Source: Olsenella sp. KH3B4
Lineage (GTDB): Bacteria; Actinomycetota; Coriobacteriia; Coriobacteriales; Atopobiaceae
Length of the DNA stretch: 64,000 bases
Direction of reading: 5' to 3'
NCBI GenBank assembly: GCA_900111695.1
Contig: FOHD01000009.1
Location: 21,415-85,414 of the forward strand
The notes below the pieces were generated by a model that saw nothing but the letters and a program-made list of their open reading frames with translations, had not been told where the DNA came from and did no database searches. The position numbers and the translations under genes are program-made. Every line of letters starts with the position of its first letter. The first letter of the stretch is position 1. Below are positions 32,351 to 40,781 of the stretch, piece by piece.

Positions 32351-34077
32351 TCACCAATGCCGGACGGCCAAATCGCGGCTGTTTACAGTTACGCCGGGCC
32401 CTGGCCGCGAGAGCACCTCAAGCTCTCCTCCGCCAGGGTCCGGCGCTCGCCGCCCGCGCTCCTCGTCGAGCGAACGCAGCACCTGGCCCTCGTTGAGTGA
32501 GTCGAGGTTGCTCGTGGGCTCGTCCAGGAGCAGGAACGGTGCGTCGTGGAGAAACGCGCGGGCCAGCCCCAGGCGCTGCCGCTCGCCCGAGGAGAGCGTC
32601 CCACCAAGCTCGCCCACCATGATGTCGTAGCCCTCGGGCAGGCTCTCGATGAAGTCGTGTATCGATGCCTTGCGGCCCTGGTCAACGTCCCAGAAGCGTA
32701 TGAGCAGACGCGCCAGGGTCGACTTGCCAGATCCGCTGCGGCCGGAGATGCCCACGATGCGTCCCGCGGGGATGCGCACGGAGACGTCCGAGAGGACCTT
32801 CTCGGCCCCGTACGAGAAGTCCACGTGCTCGGCGGAGGCGTCCGAGAAGGTCACGACGACGCCGTTCTCGACCTCATCCGCCTGGGGTTTCTCGTCCAGG
32901 ATCTCCAGCACGCGCGCACCGGAGGCAAGCGTGCCCTGAAGCGTTGCACCCAGGTTGGCAAGCGCCGCGAACGGGCCAAAGCTCGAGAGCACAAAGACCG
33001 TTGCCAGCACGGTGGCCTCGGGCGTTGCGTCGCCCCCAGACACAAGCTGCGCTCCAAGCGCGAGCTCGGCAATAGTTGCGAGAAGGATCACGGCGCTCAC
33101 GGCAGAGGATCCGCGGGCACCTGCCTGGCGCACCTCCCGTTCTGTCTCCACCAGCTCGCGTGTGCGCGTCAAGCCCGTCAAGAAGCCCACGACGCCACAG
33201 GCTACCGAGACAACCATGACGCCTGCCAGGGGCTTCACAAAGCCCAGCATCCGCCACATGATGCGCGCCGCGTCAACCACGTTTGCCAGGCGGTGAGAGA
33301 TCACGAGTACCGCGCGCTCGCGCGAGAGCTCGCGGACGGCCGCCATGACCTGCTCCTCGCTCTCGGCGTCGACGTTGCTCGTTGCCTCGTCAAAGACGTA
33401 GGCCGGAGTGTCGTGGAGAAGCGCCCGCGCAAGCGCCAGACGCTGACGCTGGCCGTCAGAGAGGTTTGCCGCGTCCTGCTCGATTGCCATGTCCAGGCCA
33501 CCGCGCTCGTGCACAACGCCGTCAAGGCGAGCCGTCTTGAGCGCCGCCCACAGCTGGTCATCCGTTGCCTCGGGCCGTGCCATAAGAAGGTTCTCGCGCA
33601 CGGTGCCGGAGAACACGTGAGCATCTGCGGCGACCATGGTTACGTGGCGCGAGAGAGCTGCCGGGTCCACTTGGTCCACGCTTGTCTCGCCCACCAGTAC
33701 GTCTCGAGCTGCTCGCAGCCCTCGACGGAAAGCTGCACGACCTCGGCGGTGGAGACGTCCTGCGCGTACCCGGTGCCAAGGCGTAGGAGCTTCTCGTATA
33801 TTCGACGACGTAGCGCGCCCTTCACGTCCTGTGACGCGACGAAGGACTCGCGGGCAGAGAGCCGCGTGGACGCCAGGCGTGCGACGAGGGCCGCGGCCAG
33901 GGCGAACGCGGCCTCTGGGATGCTGGGCGCGGTGCCGAGAAGGAGCGCGCCAACGACGCGGCAGATCTCCCAGCTGAGAAGCACGTTGCCCACGAGGCCG
34001 AGCCACTGCCAGCCCACGGTAGCGAGCACGTGTCGCATTGCCCCTGGTACGAGTGTCAGGAGCCTCTTGTCCATCAT
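32351..34077 (-). pseudogene. Decayed tandem ABC exporter pair (CydDC-like half-transporters) with multiple deletions
   Basis: Remnants of two consecutive permease-ATPase genes are compressed into 1.7 kb, where an intact pair needs about 3.4 kb. From ATG 34077: about 125 residues of the first membrane domain, broken near 33697 with a frame change. Then the second half of ATPase 1 (QVDPAALSRHVTMV, LSDGQRQRLALARALLHD, VFDEATSNVDAESE, VISHRLANVV). Then membrane domain 2 (MWRMLGFVKPLAGVM) with a large internal loss. Then ATPase 2 with Walker A GRSGSGKSTL but no Q-loop (RFWDVDQG joined to RKASIHDFIE), signature LSSGERQRLGLARAF, Walker B LLLDEPTSNLD, and a truncated end. ATPase 1 has no Walker A, so no functional product is expected. 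Confidence 0.85.
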
Positions 34078-34341
34078 AGTGTCCCTCCTCCTGCGGACGG
34101 TTGCCCGCGGTTGGCGTTGGGCACGGCGGTTCGCGGTGCGGCAGCGGTGCGCGGTGCGGCGGCTGCCAAAGCGTAATTAGCAGCGTGTAAGAATAGACTA
34201 ACTTTATGGCGAGGTGGGGGAGACGCAGGTAATTCGCGTGGGAGGCAGTTTTGCGCGCCGGCCAGCGCTTTGGCGCATTACCGCCCGCCCAGTTGCCGCC
34301 GCAATTCGAAGTTTCGGAAAAAACCGAACGTTTAAGACGGG

Positions 34342-34446
34342 CTAACCGTTTGGAATCCGCGGCATGTCCGGGGATGCCGCGCGCCCTCGCAGTTTAAGGC
34401 ACCCTAACCGTTCGGAAAAATCCTAACCGTTCGGAATCCGCGGCAT
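34342..34446. repeat. Direct-repeat cluster CTAACCGTTYGGAATCCGCGGCAT
   Basis: Two 24-bp copies that differ at one base (34342-34365 and 34423-34446) and a shorter 14-bp copy (34404-34417), with a TTCGG/CCGAA inverted pair just upstream (34313-34328). The 510-bp region 34078-34588 has no gene. The repeats lie about 140-250 bp before a small-protein gene and may be regulator sites or a decaying mobile fragment. Confidence 0.6.
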
Positions 34447-34588
34447 TCTCCCAATGACGTCTGCAATACGTGCGCGAGCCTCCCGGTATCCAATCCTGAA
34501 TCCCTAATTATTGTCGCGTCCGTCGGGTATATTCGGTCCAATCCAAAGCAACGGCTTTGGTACGTTGGTCCCAGGTCAGGAGGCCGCT

Positions 34589-34783
34589 ATGGCAAGCTAC
34601 ATGCATGATGAGCTGGATGACGCACTTGAGCAGTACCGTAGCGGAGAGCTTAGCTTCGAGGAATTCAAGCGCATGTGTAACGAGGAGGACCGTGAGCAAG
34701 AAGAGGAGAACCGCCGCAGGGCAGCCAAGAAACGCGGCGGCTGGCAGCCTTTTATCGGCATCACGTTCACCTTCGACCGCTAG
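34589..34783 (+). CDS. Small acidic/basic helical protein, function unknown
   Basis: 64 residues: MASYMHDELDDALEQYRSGELSFEEFKRMCNEEDREQEEENRRRAAKKRGGWQPF. It is predicted to be almost entirely helical, with an acidic first half and an Arg/Lys stretch, ending in a short hydrophobic tail (FIGITFTF). A strong ribosome site (CAGGAGG) precedes ATG 34589, which supports its being real. The EQYRSGELSFEEFKRMC segment resembles short SHOCT-like C-terminal motifs, but alignment would be needed. It is 62 bp upstream of pcp and could be in the same transcript. Confidence 0.6.
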   Translation: MASYMHDELDDALEQYRSGELSFEEFKRMCNEEDREQEEENRRRAAKKRGGWQPFIGITFTFDR

Positions 34784-34845
34784 AGTACTGCCGGGCACCC
34801 GTCTTCTGGGTGAGCGCGACTCTTTGTCCACGGGAGGTGGCACGT

Positions 34846-35460
34846 ATGGAGAAGATCCTGGTCACGGGTTTCGAGCCCTTTGGCGGCGAGCAAACAAACC
34901 CCTCGTGGGAGGTGGCAAATGCGCTGCCCACAGTCATTGCCGGCCGAGCCGTGGTCTGCGAGCGAATCCCCGTGTCGTTTCGTCGCGGGCCGGCTGCCGT
35001 GCTTAACGCAATCCGGCGCGAGAACCCCTCCGTCGTGCTCTGCCTGGGTCAGGCGGGAGGCCGTGCCAAGGTGACGCCTGAGTTCGTGGGCATAAACTAC
35101 GCCGACGCGCGCATTTCCGACAACGACGGCGCGCAACCGCAAGGCATGCGCCTCTCGGCGGGCGCGCCGGATGCGTACTTCTCGACTCTGCCCGTTCGTG
35201 CAATGGCACAGGCAATGATTGATGCTGGCGTCCCAGCTGCAGTCTCGTACTCCGCGGGAACCTACGTTTGCAACGCGGTGCTCTTCTCGGCACTTCATGC
35301 GCTTGCGACGTCCCATTCCGCAGTACGCGCTGGCTTTGTGCACGTGCCCTACTCGCCTGAGCAAGCATGTCAACTGTCCAAGGTGACTCCCAGCCTGCCA
35401 ATTGCGCTTGTGCTGCGAGGAATCGTGAGTGGTCTTGAGTGCGCCTGTGCGTGGGGCTAG
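34846..35460 (+). CDS. pcp: Pyrrolidone-carboxylate peptidase
   Basis: 204 residues. A cysteine peptidase (family C15) that removes N-terminal pyroglutamate from peptides in the cytoplasm. Catalytic residues are all at the expected places: Glu79 in KVTPEFVGIN, Cys142 in SAGTYVCNAVLF and His166 in RAGFVHVPYSPEQ. The N-terminal ILVTGFEPFGGEQTNPSWEV is the family signature. Start ATG 34846 has GGGAGG about 7 nt upstream; the reading from 34810 is unsupported. The next gene (LDH family) starts 72 bp later on the same strand. Confidence 0.95.
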   Translation: MEKILVTGFEPFGGEQTNPSWEVANALPTVIAGRAVVCERIPVSFRRGPAAVLNAIRRENPSVVLCLGQAGGRAKVTPEFVGINYADARISDNDGAQPQGMRLSAGAPDAYFSTLPVRAMAQAMIDAGVPAAVSYSAGTYVCNAVLFSALHALATSHSAVRAGFVHVPYSPEQACQLSKVTPSLPIALVLRGIVSGLECACAWG

Positions 35461-35532
35461 GCTCGTCACGTGGCGCTGGCCCCTGGCATTGCCTGGCAGT
35501 CCAAGCGTCCGCGAGCCAGAAAGGGGAACCAC

Positions 35533-36480
35533 ATGAGCTTCAAGGACACCAAGGTCGTTATCGTGGGCGCCGGCAAGGTCGGCTCGACCACCGCGTTCAG
35601 CATCATTAACCAGGGGCTTTGTGGTGATGTGTGTCTCATCGACGTAAACCACGAGCATGCGGTGGGCGAGGCGCCCGACATGCGCGACTCGGTCTTCTTT
35701 ATGAACCGCAACGTTAACGTGCACGCCGGCGACTACAGCGAATGCTCGGACGCAGACATTGTCATCATCACTGCGGCGGCGCCCATGCCCAAGGACTCCA
35801 ACGACCGACTCGAGATGCTCAAGCCCAGCCTGGGTGTGGTGCGCTCGGTGGTCGAACAGGTCATGGCGTCGGGCTTCGACGGCATCTTCCTGGTTGTCTC
35901 GAACCCCGTCGACGTGATGAGCTACTACACGTGGAAGCTCTCGGGTCTGCCACGCGAGCGCGTCATTGGCTCTGGCACGCTGCTGGACTCGGCACGACTA
36001 TGCCGTGCGCTCTCCGACATGTACGACCTGGCCTCCAACAGCGTCGAGGCCTTTGTTCTCGGCGAGCACGGCGATTCGGAGATTGTCTCGTGGAACAGCG
36101 CAACCATTGGTGGCAAGCGCGTGGACGACGTGCTGCGCGACAATGCCTCGCGCACGCGTGGCGTTACCCCCGACGAGCTGCGCAAGCGCACGGTGAAGGC
36201 CGGATGGGACATCTTCAGCCGCAAGGGAAACACCTGCTACGGTATTGCGTCAAGCACGGCTTCCATTGCCAAGTCGATTCTCTTTGACGAGAACCGCATC
36301 ATGCCGGTCTCGGTCTACCTCGACGGGCAGTACGGCATCCGTGACACGTTCCTCTCGGTGCCTACGATTGTCGACAGTACCGGTGCCAAGGAGATTGTGG
36401 AGATTGACCTTCTCCCGGACGAGCTAGAGGCGCTGAGAAGGTCTGCCGACATGCTTCATGGCCTGGACGAGAAGCTCTAG
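35533..36480 (+). CDS. L-lactate/2-hydroxyacid dehydrogenase (LDH/MDH family)
   Basis: 315 residues, NAD-dependent. Rossmann motif VVIVGAGKVGSTTAF (residues 8-22), NAD acidic residue LIDVNHEHA, SNPVDVMSYY, substrate-binding Arg in GSGTLLDSARL, catalytic His in LGEHGDSEI. The active-site loop reads AAAPMPKDSNDR where typical lactate dehydrogenases have GAPQKPGETR; the specificity Gln is replaced by Met and the loop is a residue longer, suggesting a bulkier 2-keto acid may be preferred (L-2-hydroxyisocaproate-like). GAAAGGGG precedes ATG 35533. Likely role: regenerating NAD in fermentation. Confidence 0.88.
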   Translation: MSFKDTKVVIVGAGKVGSTTAFSIINQGLCGDVCLIDVNHEHAVGEAPDMRDSVFFMNRNVNVHAGDYSECSDADIVIITAAAPMPKDSNDRLEMLKPSLGVVRSVVEQVMASGFDGIFLVVSNPVDVMSYYTWKLSGLPRERVIGSGTLLDSARLCRALSDMYDLASNSVEAFVLGEHGDSEIVSWNSATIGGKRVDDVLRDNASRTRGVTPDELRKRTVKAGWDIFSRKGNTCYGIASSTASIAKSILFDENRIMPVSVYLDGQYGIRDTFLSVPTIVDSTGAKEIVEIDLLPDELEALRRSADMLHGLDEKL

Positions 36481-36503
36481 GCGCTTTGCGGCTTTGATGC
36501 AGA

Positions 36504-36548
36504 GTAGCCCCCGCCGTGGCGCCGGATTGACGCCACGGCGGGGGCTAC
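36504..36548. terminator. Bidirectional terminator hairpin
   Basis: A perfect 18-bp stem: GTAGCCCCCGCCGTGGCG (36504-36521) with its complement at 36531-36548 and a 9-nt loop. Sits between the convergent LDH and ecfT genes. No long U-run, but the stem is very stable. Confidence 0.75.
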
Positions 36549-36632
36549 GTGCGGAGTTGCTGCCAAAAGTGGCCTCGTGGCGCCCCGGCCCGCGACCGGC
36601 CTCGGCGGCTCCGGCCCGCGCCCCGCTCGCCG

Positions 36633-37379
36633 CTACAGCAGCACGCCGGCAACCACCAGCGCGGCGCATGCCACGAGCACCGCTACGTCGCGACCCGCCA
36701 TGGGATAGCGCTTGAAGCTGCTCTCGCGCGTGCGCAGGTAAAAGCCGCGCTGCTCGGCGGCAAGCGCCGTCGCGTCGGTCTTGCCCACCGAGCTCACCAG
36801 CAGCGGCACGCACAGCGGCAGCATGAGCTGCAGCTTACGGATGGGGTTCTTGGTGTCGTACTCAACGCCGCGCGCCGTCTGCGCCTCCATAATCGCGTTC
36901 ATCTCCTGGCTGAACACCGGCACAAAGCGCAGCGCCGTGGTAAACGTGAACGCGTAGCGGTACGGAATGTGCAGTACCTCAACGCAGGCGTTGGCAAGGT
37001 CGTTGAGCTTGGTTACGCTCAGCATGAGAATGAGCGGCAGCGCCACACCCAGAAGGCGCAGGCATGCCTTGCTACCCGTGACCAGGCCGTCCGTGGTCAT
37101 CCACGCAACTACCGGCTCGCCTCCGCGCACAAACGCGGTCTGCAGCAGAAGCATCACCACCGCCAGCGGCACCAGCAGCTTGAGCAGCGAGACCAGCTTG
37201 GACGTGGCGTGCGCATACGCGCCCAGCGCAAAGGTGAGGGCGAGAAGTGCCAGCAGCATGGGGTAGGTGTCGGCCAGAAACATCGCGACGATGATTGCTG
37301 CGGCAATGCCCAGCTTTGTCACCGGGTTCAGCCGATGCAGCAGGGTGTCTCCCGGCACGTAGTCGATCACGTTAACCAC
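36633..37379 (-). CDS. ecfT: ECF transporter transmembrane component EcfT
   Basis: 248 residues. Six to seven hydrophobic segments and the two EcfT coupling motifs that bind the ATPases: MEAQTARGVEYD and LAAEQRGFYLR. N-terminal DYVPGDTLLHRLNPVTKLGIAAAI is the canonical opening of EcfT proteins. It links the substrate-binding S components to the EcfA ATPase in the membrane. GTG 37379 overlaps the stop of the ecfA gene (TAA at 37372-37374) and has GAGGAG upstream inside ecfA, so translation is coupled. Last gene of the Trp-attenuated operon; transcription ends at the 36.5-kb hairpin. Confidence 0.93.
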   Translation of the reverse strand: MVNVIDYVPGDTLLHRLNPVTKLGIAAAIIVAMFLADTYPMLLALLALTFALGAYAHATSKLVSLLKLLVPLAVVMLLLQTAFVRGGEPVVAWMTTDGLVTGSKACLRLLGVALPLILMLSVTKLNDLANACVEVLHIPYRYAFTFTTALRFVPVFSQEMNAIMEAQTARGVEYDTKNPIRKLQLMLPLCVPLLVSSVGKTDATALAAEQRGFYLRTRESSFKRYPMAGRDVAVLVACAALVVAGVLL

Positions 37380-39195
37380 GGCGTACCATCTCCTCGGTGA
37401 GGTCGACGATGCCAGACACCTGGCTGATACCGGCAAACTCGGGTGACAGCTCGCGTGCGAGTGCCTCTGACAGCTCGATGACCTGCGGCGCCTTCACGCT
37501 TGCCTCCCGCATGAGCTCCGCGTTGGAGAACATCTCGAGCGTGCCCCCGCGATCGAGGATGTGCCCGTTTGCCATGACCACGATCCTCTCGGCAAAGTCC
37601 GAGACAACCTCCATGTCGTGGCAGACCATGATTACGGCGCAGCCGCGCTCGGCCATCTCGCTCACCGTGTCCATCACGGTCATGCACTCGCGGTAGTCAA
37701 GGCCGCTTGTGGGCTCGTCGAGAAGGACCACCTCCGGCTCCGTCACCACCACGGAGGCCAGGGCGACCATCTGTCGCTGACCACGCGAGAGCGAGAAGGG
37801 CGCCTCGTCCGCAGGCAGCCCAAAGCGCTCGATCACCGCGCTCGCCCGCGTGCGCGCGTCCTTCTCGTCCACGCCCTGCAACGTGAGGCCAAAGGCGACC
37901 TCTTCAAGCACGGTGTCCTTGCAGAGCTGGTAGTCCGGGTTCTGGAAGAGCGTTGCGCAGTGGGCGGCAATTGCGCTGGTGGGAACCTCGTGCGTGTCGA
38001 GACCCGCCAACCGTACGGTGCCCGAAGCCGGGCGCAGCAGGCCGTTAAGGAGCTTGGTGAGCGTGGTCTTCCCGGCGCCGTTCTGGCCAACGATGCCCAC
38101 GACCTCGCCAGGGAACACCCGCATGTTCAGGTGGTCGACGGAAGCCGTGCCCCCGGGGTAGGCAAAGCTCACGTCCTCGAGGCTCACCACCGGCTGCGCG
38201 CCCTCCGCATGCGGGCGCGGCGCGGCTACGTGCTTGGAGCCGGCGCGGAAGCCCGCCTCGCGCGTGCCCTCCTCGGCGCTCGCCACGTGGCAGCTGGTCT
38301 TGGACGCTGGCTGTATCAATCCGGTAATGAGGGTCTTGGCTTCGGGCACGGTAAGGCACGGCGCACCGCCCGCCACCAGGCCGTCCTTGGCAAGCGAGTT
38401 GTACACGCGCGCCACGCGCGGGCTGTCGACGCCAATGCGCCGCAGCTCGTCGCCGTGCGAGAAGACCTCTCGCGGCGCGCCGTCGAGCACGAGCGACCCC
38501 TTGCTCATCACCAGGATGCGGTCGCAGTACTCCGAAAGCAGCGCCACCTTCTGCTCGATGACCACCACGGTGACGCCCTCCTCGCGCACCTTGCGCAGCG
38601 TGTCAAAGACGAGCTTGGAGGAAGCGGGATCCAGCGCGGCGGTGGGTTCGTCGAGCACCAGGACGCGAGGGCGCATGGCGAGAATGGCGGCGATGGCCAC
38701 CTTCTGCTTCTGGCCGCCCGAGAGCGTGGCTATCTCGCGATCGCGCAGGTTGGAGATGCCCACGGTTTCGAGCGTCTGGGAAATACGCTCCTCAATCTGG
38801 TCGTGGGGCACCCCAAAGTTCTCGAGGCCAAAGAGCATCTCGTCCTCGACCACCGAGGCAACCATCTGGGTGTCGATGTCCTGCAGCACGCTGCCAACTA
38901 TCTGCGAGATGTCGGTGAGCGATACGTCGCAGGTGTCGTGCCCGTCCACCAGCGTGGCGCCGTAAAGGGCGCCGTGGTAGTGGTGGGGGATGGCGCCCGA
39001 CATCACGGAGGCGAGCGTGGACTTGCCGGCGCCCGAGGGGCCAATCACGCCCACGAACTCGCCCTCGCCGATGCTCAGCGACACGTCGCGCAGCGCGGCG
39101 TCTTCGCTGTTCTCGGCGCCGCCCTCGGCGGGCGCGTCGTAAGAGAACGTTACGTGGCTCATCTCGATGATGGACTTATCTTCCCGTGCGGTCAT
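37372..39195 (-). CDS. ecfA: ECF transporter ATPase, fused EcfA-EcfA' (two ABC domains)
   Basis: 607 residues holding both ECF ATPase domains in one chain. Domain 1 (about 12-245): Walker A GPSGAGKSTLA, Q-loop VLQDIDTQM, signature LSGGQKQKVAIAA, Walker B VLVLDEPTAALDP. A linker (about 290-350) follows. Domain 2: Walker A GQNGAGKTTLTK, Q-loop LFQNPDYQL, signature LSRGQRQMVALA (Arg for Gly), Walker B VVLLDEPTSGLDY, H-loop VCHDME. It powers S-component-mediated uptake with EcfT. Start ATG 39195 has AAAGG upstream; longer readings would translate two copies of repeat B. It lies 138 bp downstream of S component 2. Confidence 0.93.
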   Translation of the reverse strand: MTAREDKSIIEMSHVTFSYDAPAEGGAENSEDAALRDVSLSIGEGEFVGVIGPSGAGKSTLASVMSGAIPHHYHGALYGATLVDGHDTCDVSLTDISQIVGSVLQDIDTQMVASVVEDEMLFGLENFGVPHDQIEERISQTLETVGISNLRDREIATLSGGQKQKVAIAAILAMRPRVLVLDEPTAALDPASSKLVFDTLRKVREEGVTVVVIEQKVALLSEYCDRILVMSKGSLVLDGAPREVFSHGDELRRIGVDSPRVARVYNSLAKDGLVAGGAPCLTVPEAKTLITGLIQPASKTSCHVASAEEGTREAGFRAGSKHVAAPRPHAEGAQPVVSLEDVSFAYPGGTASVDHLNMRVFPGEVVGIVGQNGAGKTTLTKLLNGLLRPASGTVRLAGLDTHEVPTSAIAAHCATLFQNPDYQLCKDTVLEEVAFGLTLQGVDEKDARTRASAVIERFGLPADEAPFSLSRGQRQMVALASVVVTEPEVVLLDEPTSGLDYRECMTVMDTVSEMAERGCAVIMVCHDMEVVSDFAERIVVMANGHILDRGGTLEMFSNAELMREASVKAPQVIELSEALARELSPEFAGISQVSGIVDLTEEMVRRG

Positions 39196-39208
39196 AAGAG
39201 CCTTTCGT

Positions 39209-39307
39209 GAGACAAAGGGACAGTCCCTTTGTCTCATGCCAATGTTGGAGTGGAGGCAAGGGTACCCCTGCCCCATACGTGAGACAAAGGGACTGTCCCT
39301 TTGTCTC
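39209..39307. repeat. Repeat B copies 4 and 5 inside the ECF operon
   Basis: Two 27-nt palindromes at 39209-39235 (central A) and 39281-39307 (central T on the + strand) lie between S component 2 and ecfA, separated by 45 bp containing GGTACCCCTGCC. The nearer one ends 14 bp from the ecfA start. In the mRNA they would form two strong hairpins between cistrons. Confidence 0.85.
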
Positions 39308-39333
39308 ACGTGCGGTTCGCTATCCTAGCGGAA

Positions 39334-39891
39334 CTACTTCTTGAGGACCTTCTTGAGGGGGAAGTAGAGCGCCTGCACCACGACGGCGTTGAAGACGGCG
39401 GTGCCCAGAACGAGGGGGATCTTCACAACCACGGTGCCGAGCGCCGCTCCCATGATGAGCGTGCCGGCCACGGCGAAGAGCGCGCCCGAGACGAGCGTGG
39501 TCAGGAACGCGGCGACGAGCGGGGTGACGTTGCGGCCGCCGATCTCGATGGGACGGCGGATGAGGGCGGCCATCACCAGTGCGGCGACGAGCTCGGTTGC
39601 GAAGTTAAGTCCGGGAATCGAGGTGGTGAGCTGGATGACTGCGGCCGAGACCAGGCCAAAGACGGCCGCCTGGCCAAAGCCGGCGTTGGAGAGCAGGATT
39701 GCCAGCGCGTAGGAGGCAATGATGAACTGCGGTTTGATGCCCACGATGGCAAGGGCGTTGCCCACGGTCATGTTGAGGATGAAGCCTGCGGCAAGAAGGA
39801 CGGCGAGAAGGACGAGCGAGGAGACATCGGCCGTGCCGGAGTGCTCGGCGGTGGTAACGGTGCGTGCCTGGCTTGCGTTCTGCTGGGACAT
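39334..39891 (-). CDS. ECF transporter S component 2
   Basis: 185 residues. A polar N-terminal tail (MSQQNASQARTVTTAEHSGTADVSS) precedes five to six membrane helices starting VLLAVLLAAGFILNMTVGNALAIVGIKPQF, with LTTSIPGLNFATELVAALVMAAL and ATLVSGALFAVAGTLIMGAALG-like segments. It aligns along its full length with the S component encoded immediately upstream (shared LVLLAVLLAAGFILN.TVG, AAVIQ.TT, VFNA..VQALY.P). S components bind the solute and topple in the membrane when coupled to EcfT. Two paralogues in one operon may pair or have different ligands. AAAGGAA precedes ATG 39891. Confidence 0.85.
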   Translation of the reverse strand: MSQQNASQARTVTTAEHSGTADVSSLVLLAVLLAAGFILNMTVGNALAIVGIKPQFIIASYALAILLSNAGFGQAAVFGLVSAAVIQLTTSIPGLNFATELVAALVMAALIRRPIEIGGRNVTPLVAAFLTTLVSGALFAVAGTLIMGAALGTVVVKIPLVLGTAVFNAVVVQALYFPLKKVLKK

Positions 39892-39941
39892 GGTGGGTTC
39901 CTTTCGTTTGCGCTGCTTGCGGAGGTGTGGTCGAGGGCGGG

Positions 39942-40514
39942 CTAGTCGTTGACCTTGAGGGCCTTGCACACGGGGATGTAGAGGGCCTGGACGAGAATGG
40001 CGTTGAAGATGCCGGTTGCCAAGACCACGGGGAGCATGGCGGCGGCGAGCTCCTGGGCGGCACCGACCATGGCGATGCGGATGACCATGAAGATGACGCC
40101 GGAGACCACGGTGGTGACGAAGGTGCCGATGGCAGGCACGAACTTCTTGGCGCCGCCGCGCATGCCGGCGCTCACGATGACGGCCATGAGCATGGCGGCC
40201 ACGCCCTCGGCAGCAAAGTCAACAAAGGGGGAGGTGGTGGTGATCTGGATTACGGCCGCGGAGATGAGGCCGATTACCAAGGCCTGCGGGACGTTGGGGC
40301 GAATGACCAGGATGGTGAGGCAGAATGCCGAGATGATGAACTCGGGGCTGATCATGCCGCCGGAGACGCTGGCGATGGCCTTGCCCACGGTGAAGTTGAG
40401 GATGAAGCCTGCTGCGAGCAGGACGGCGAGAAGCACCAGGGCGCGGACGTCGAGCTTGCCGTGATCTTCGGAGGTGACGGTGCGGGCCTGCTGCTTGGTG
40501 GTGTTCTCGGACAT
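39942..40514 (-). CDS. ECF transporter S component 1 (putative tryptophan-related substrate)
   Basis: 190 residues. Hydrophilic start (MSENTTKQQARTVTSEDHGKLDVR) followed by VLLAVLLAAGFILNFTVGKAIASVSGGMISPEFIISAFCLTILV and further helices; paralogous to the next gene. First structural gene after the Trp attenuator (leader peptide 40644-40724, terminator 40581-40616), so expression should rise when charged tRNA-Trp is scarce. This regulation is the only evidence for the substrate: tryptophan or a precursor such as an indole compound. GAAGGGAA lies before ATG 40514. The gap to S component 2 is 50 bp. Confidence 0.85.
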   Translation of the reverse strand: MSENTTKQQARTVTSEDHGKLDVRALVLLAVLLAAGFILNFTVGKAIASVSGGMISPEFIISAFCLTILVIRPNVPQALVIGLISAAVIQITTTSPFVDFAAEGVAAMLMAVIVSAGMRGGAKKFVPAIGTFVTTVVSGVIFMVIRIAMVGAAQELAAAMLPVVLATGIFNAILVQALYIPVCKALKVND

Positions 40515-40580
40515 GGTTTGTTCCCTTCTGCTTGATGACGCTGTGTGTGATTTCGAATAGCTCGTTGGGTGTGCTTGCAC

Positions 40581-40616
40581 AAAAAAGAGGGCCCCGGTCA
40601 AACCGGGAGCCCTCTT
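40581..40616 (-). terminator. Attenuator terminator of the ECF operon
   Basis: On the minus strand AAGAGGGC pairs with GCCCTCTT, and CCCGG with CCGGG around a TTTGA loop, followed by a run of T (40586-40581). It lies 67 bp before the first S-component start and 28 bp after the leader-peptide stop, the position of a class I attenuator terminator. Confidence 0.9.
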
Positions 40617-40643
40617 AGTTCGCGAATATATGGCGCGAGAGAC

Positions 40644-40724
40644 TCACGATCGACCGACCGCTTGCGAATCGCGCCACCACCAGTTCATGGACATACGTGC
40701 GACGTTAGTGGCGATGCGGTTCAT
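40644..40724 (-). CDS. trpL: Tryptophan-rich leader peptide (TrpL-type) of the ECF operon
   Basis: A 26-codon reading frame: MNRIATNVARMSM then NWWWRDSQAVGRS and TGA. GAGAGGAG lies 8 nt before the ATG at 40724. Three successive TGG codons (residues 15-17) match the NWWWR core of actinobacterial trp leader peptides. Attenuation geometry is present. Region 1, TGGCGCGA (40676-40669, at the last Trp codon), pairs with region 2, TCGCGCCA (40638-40631). Region 2 can instead pair through TCGCG and GAGTCTC with CGCGA and GAGGGCTC, which overlap the terminator left arm. Ribosome stalling at Trp codons would thus prevent termination. This is a regulatory peptide, not a functional protein. Confidence 0.9.
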   Translation of the reverse strand: MNRIATNVARMSMNWWWRDSQAVGRS

Positions 40725-40781
40725 CTCTGGCGCTCCTCTCGTGAATCTTGCCGCTTGGGCAGTTTGTGCTTGTTGCGGCAC

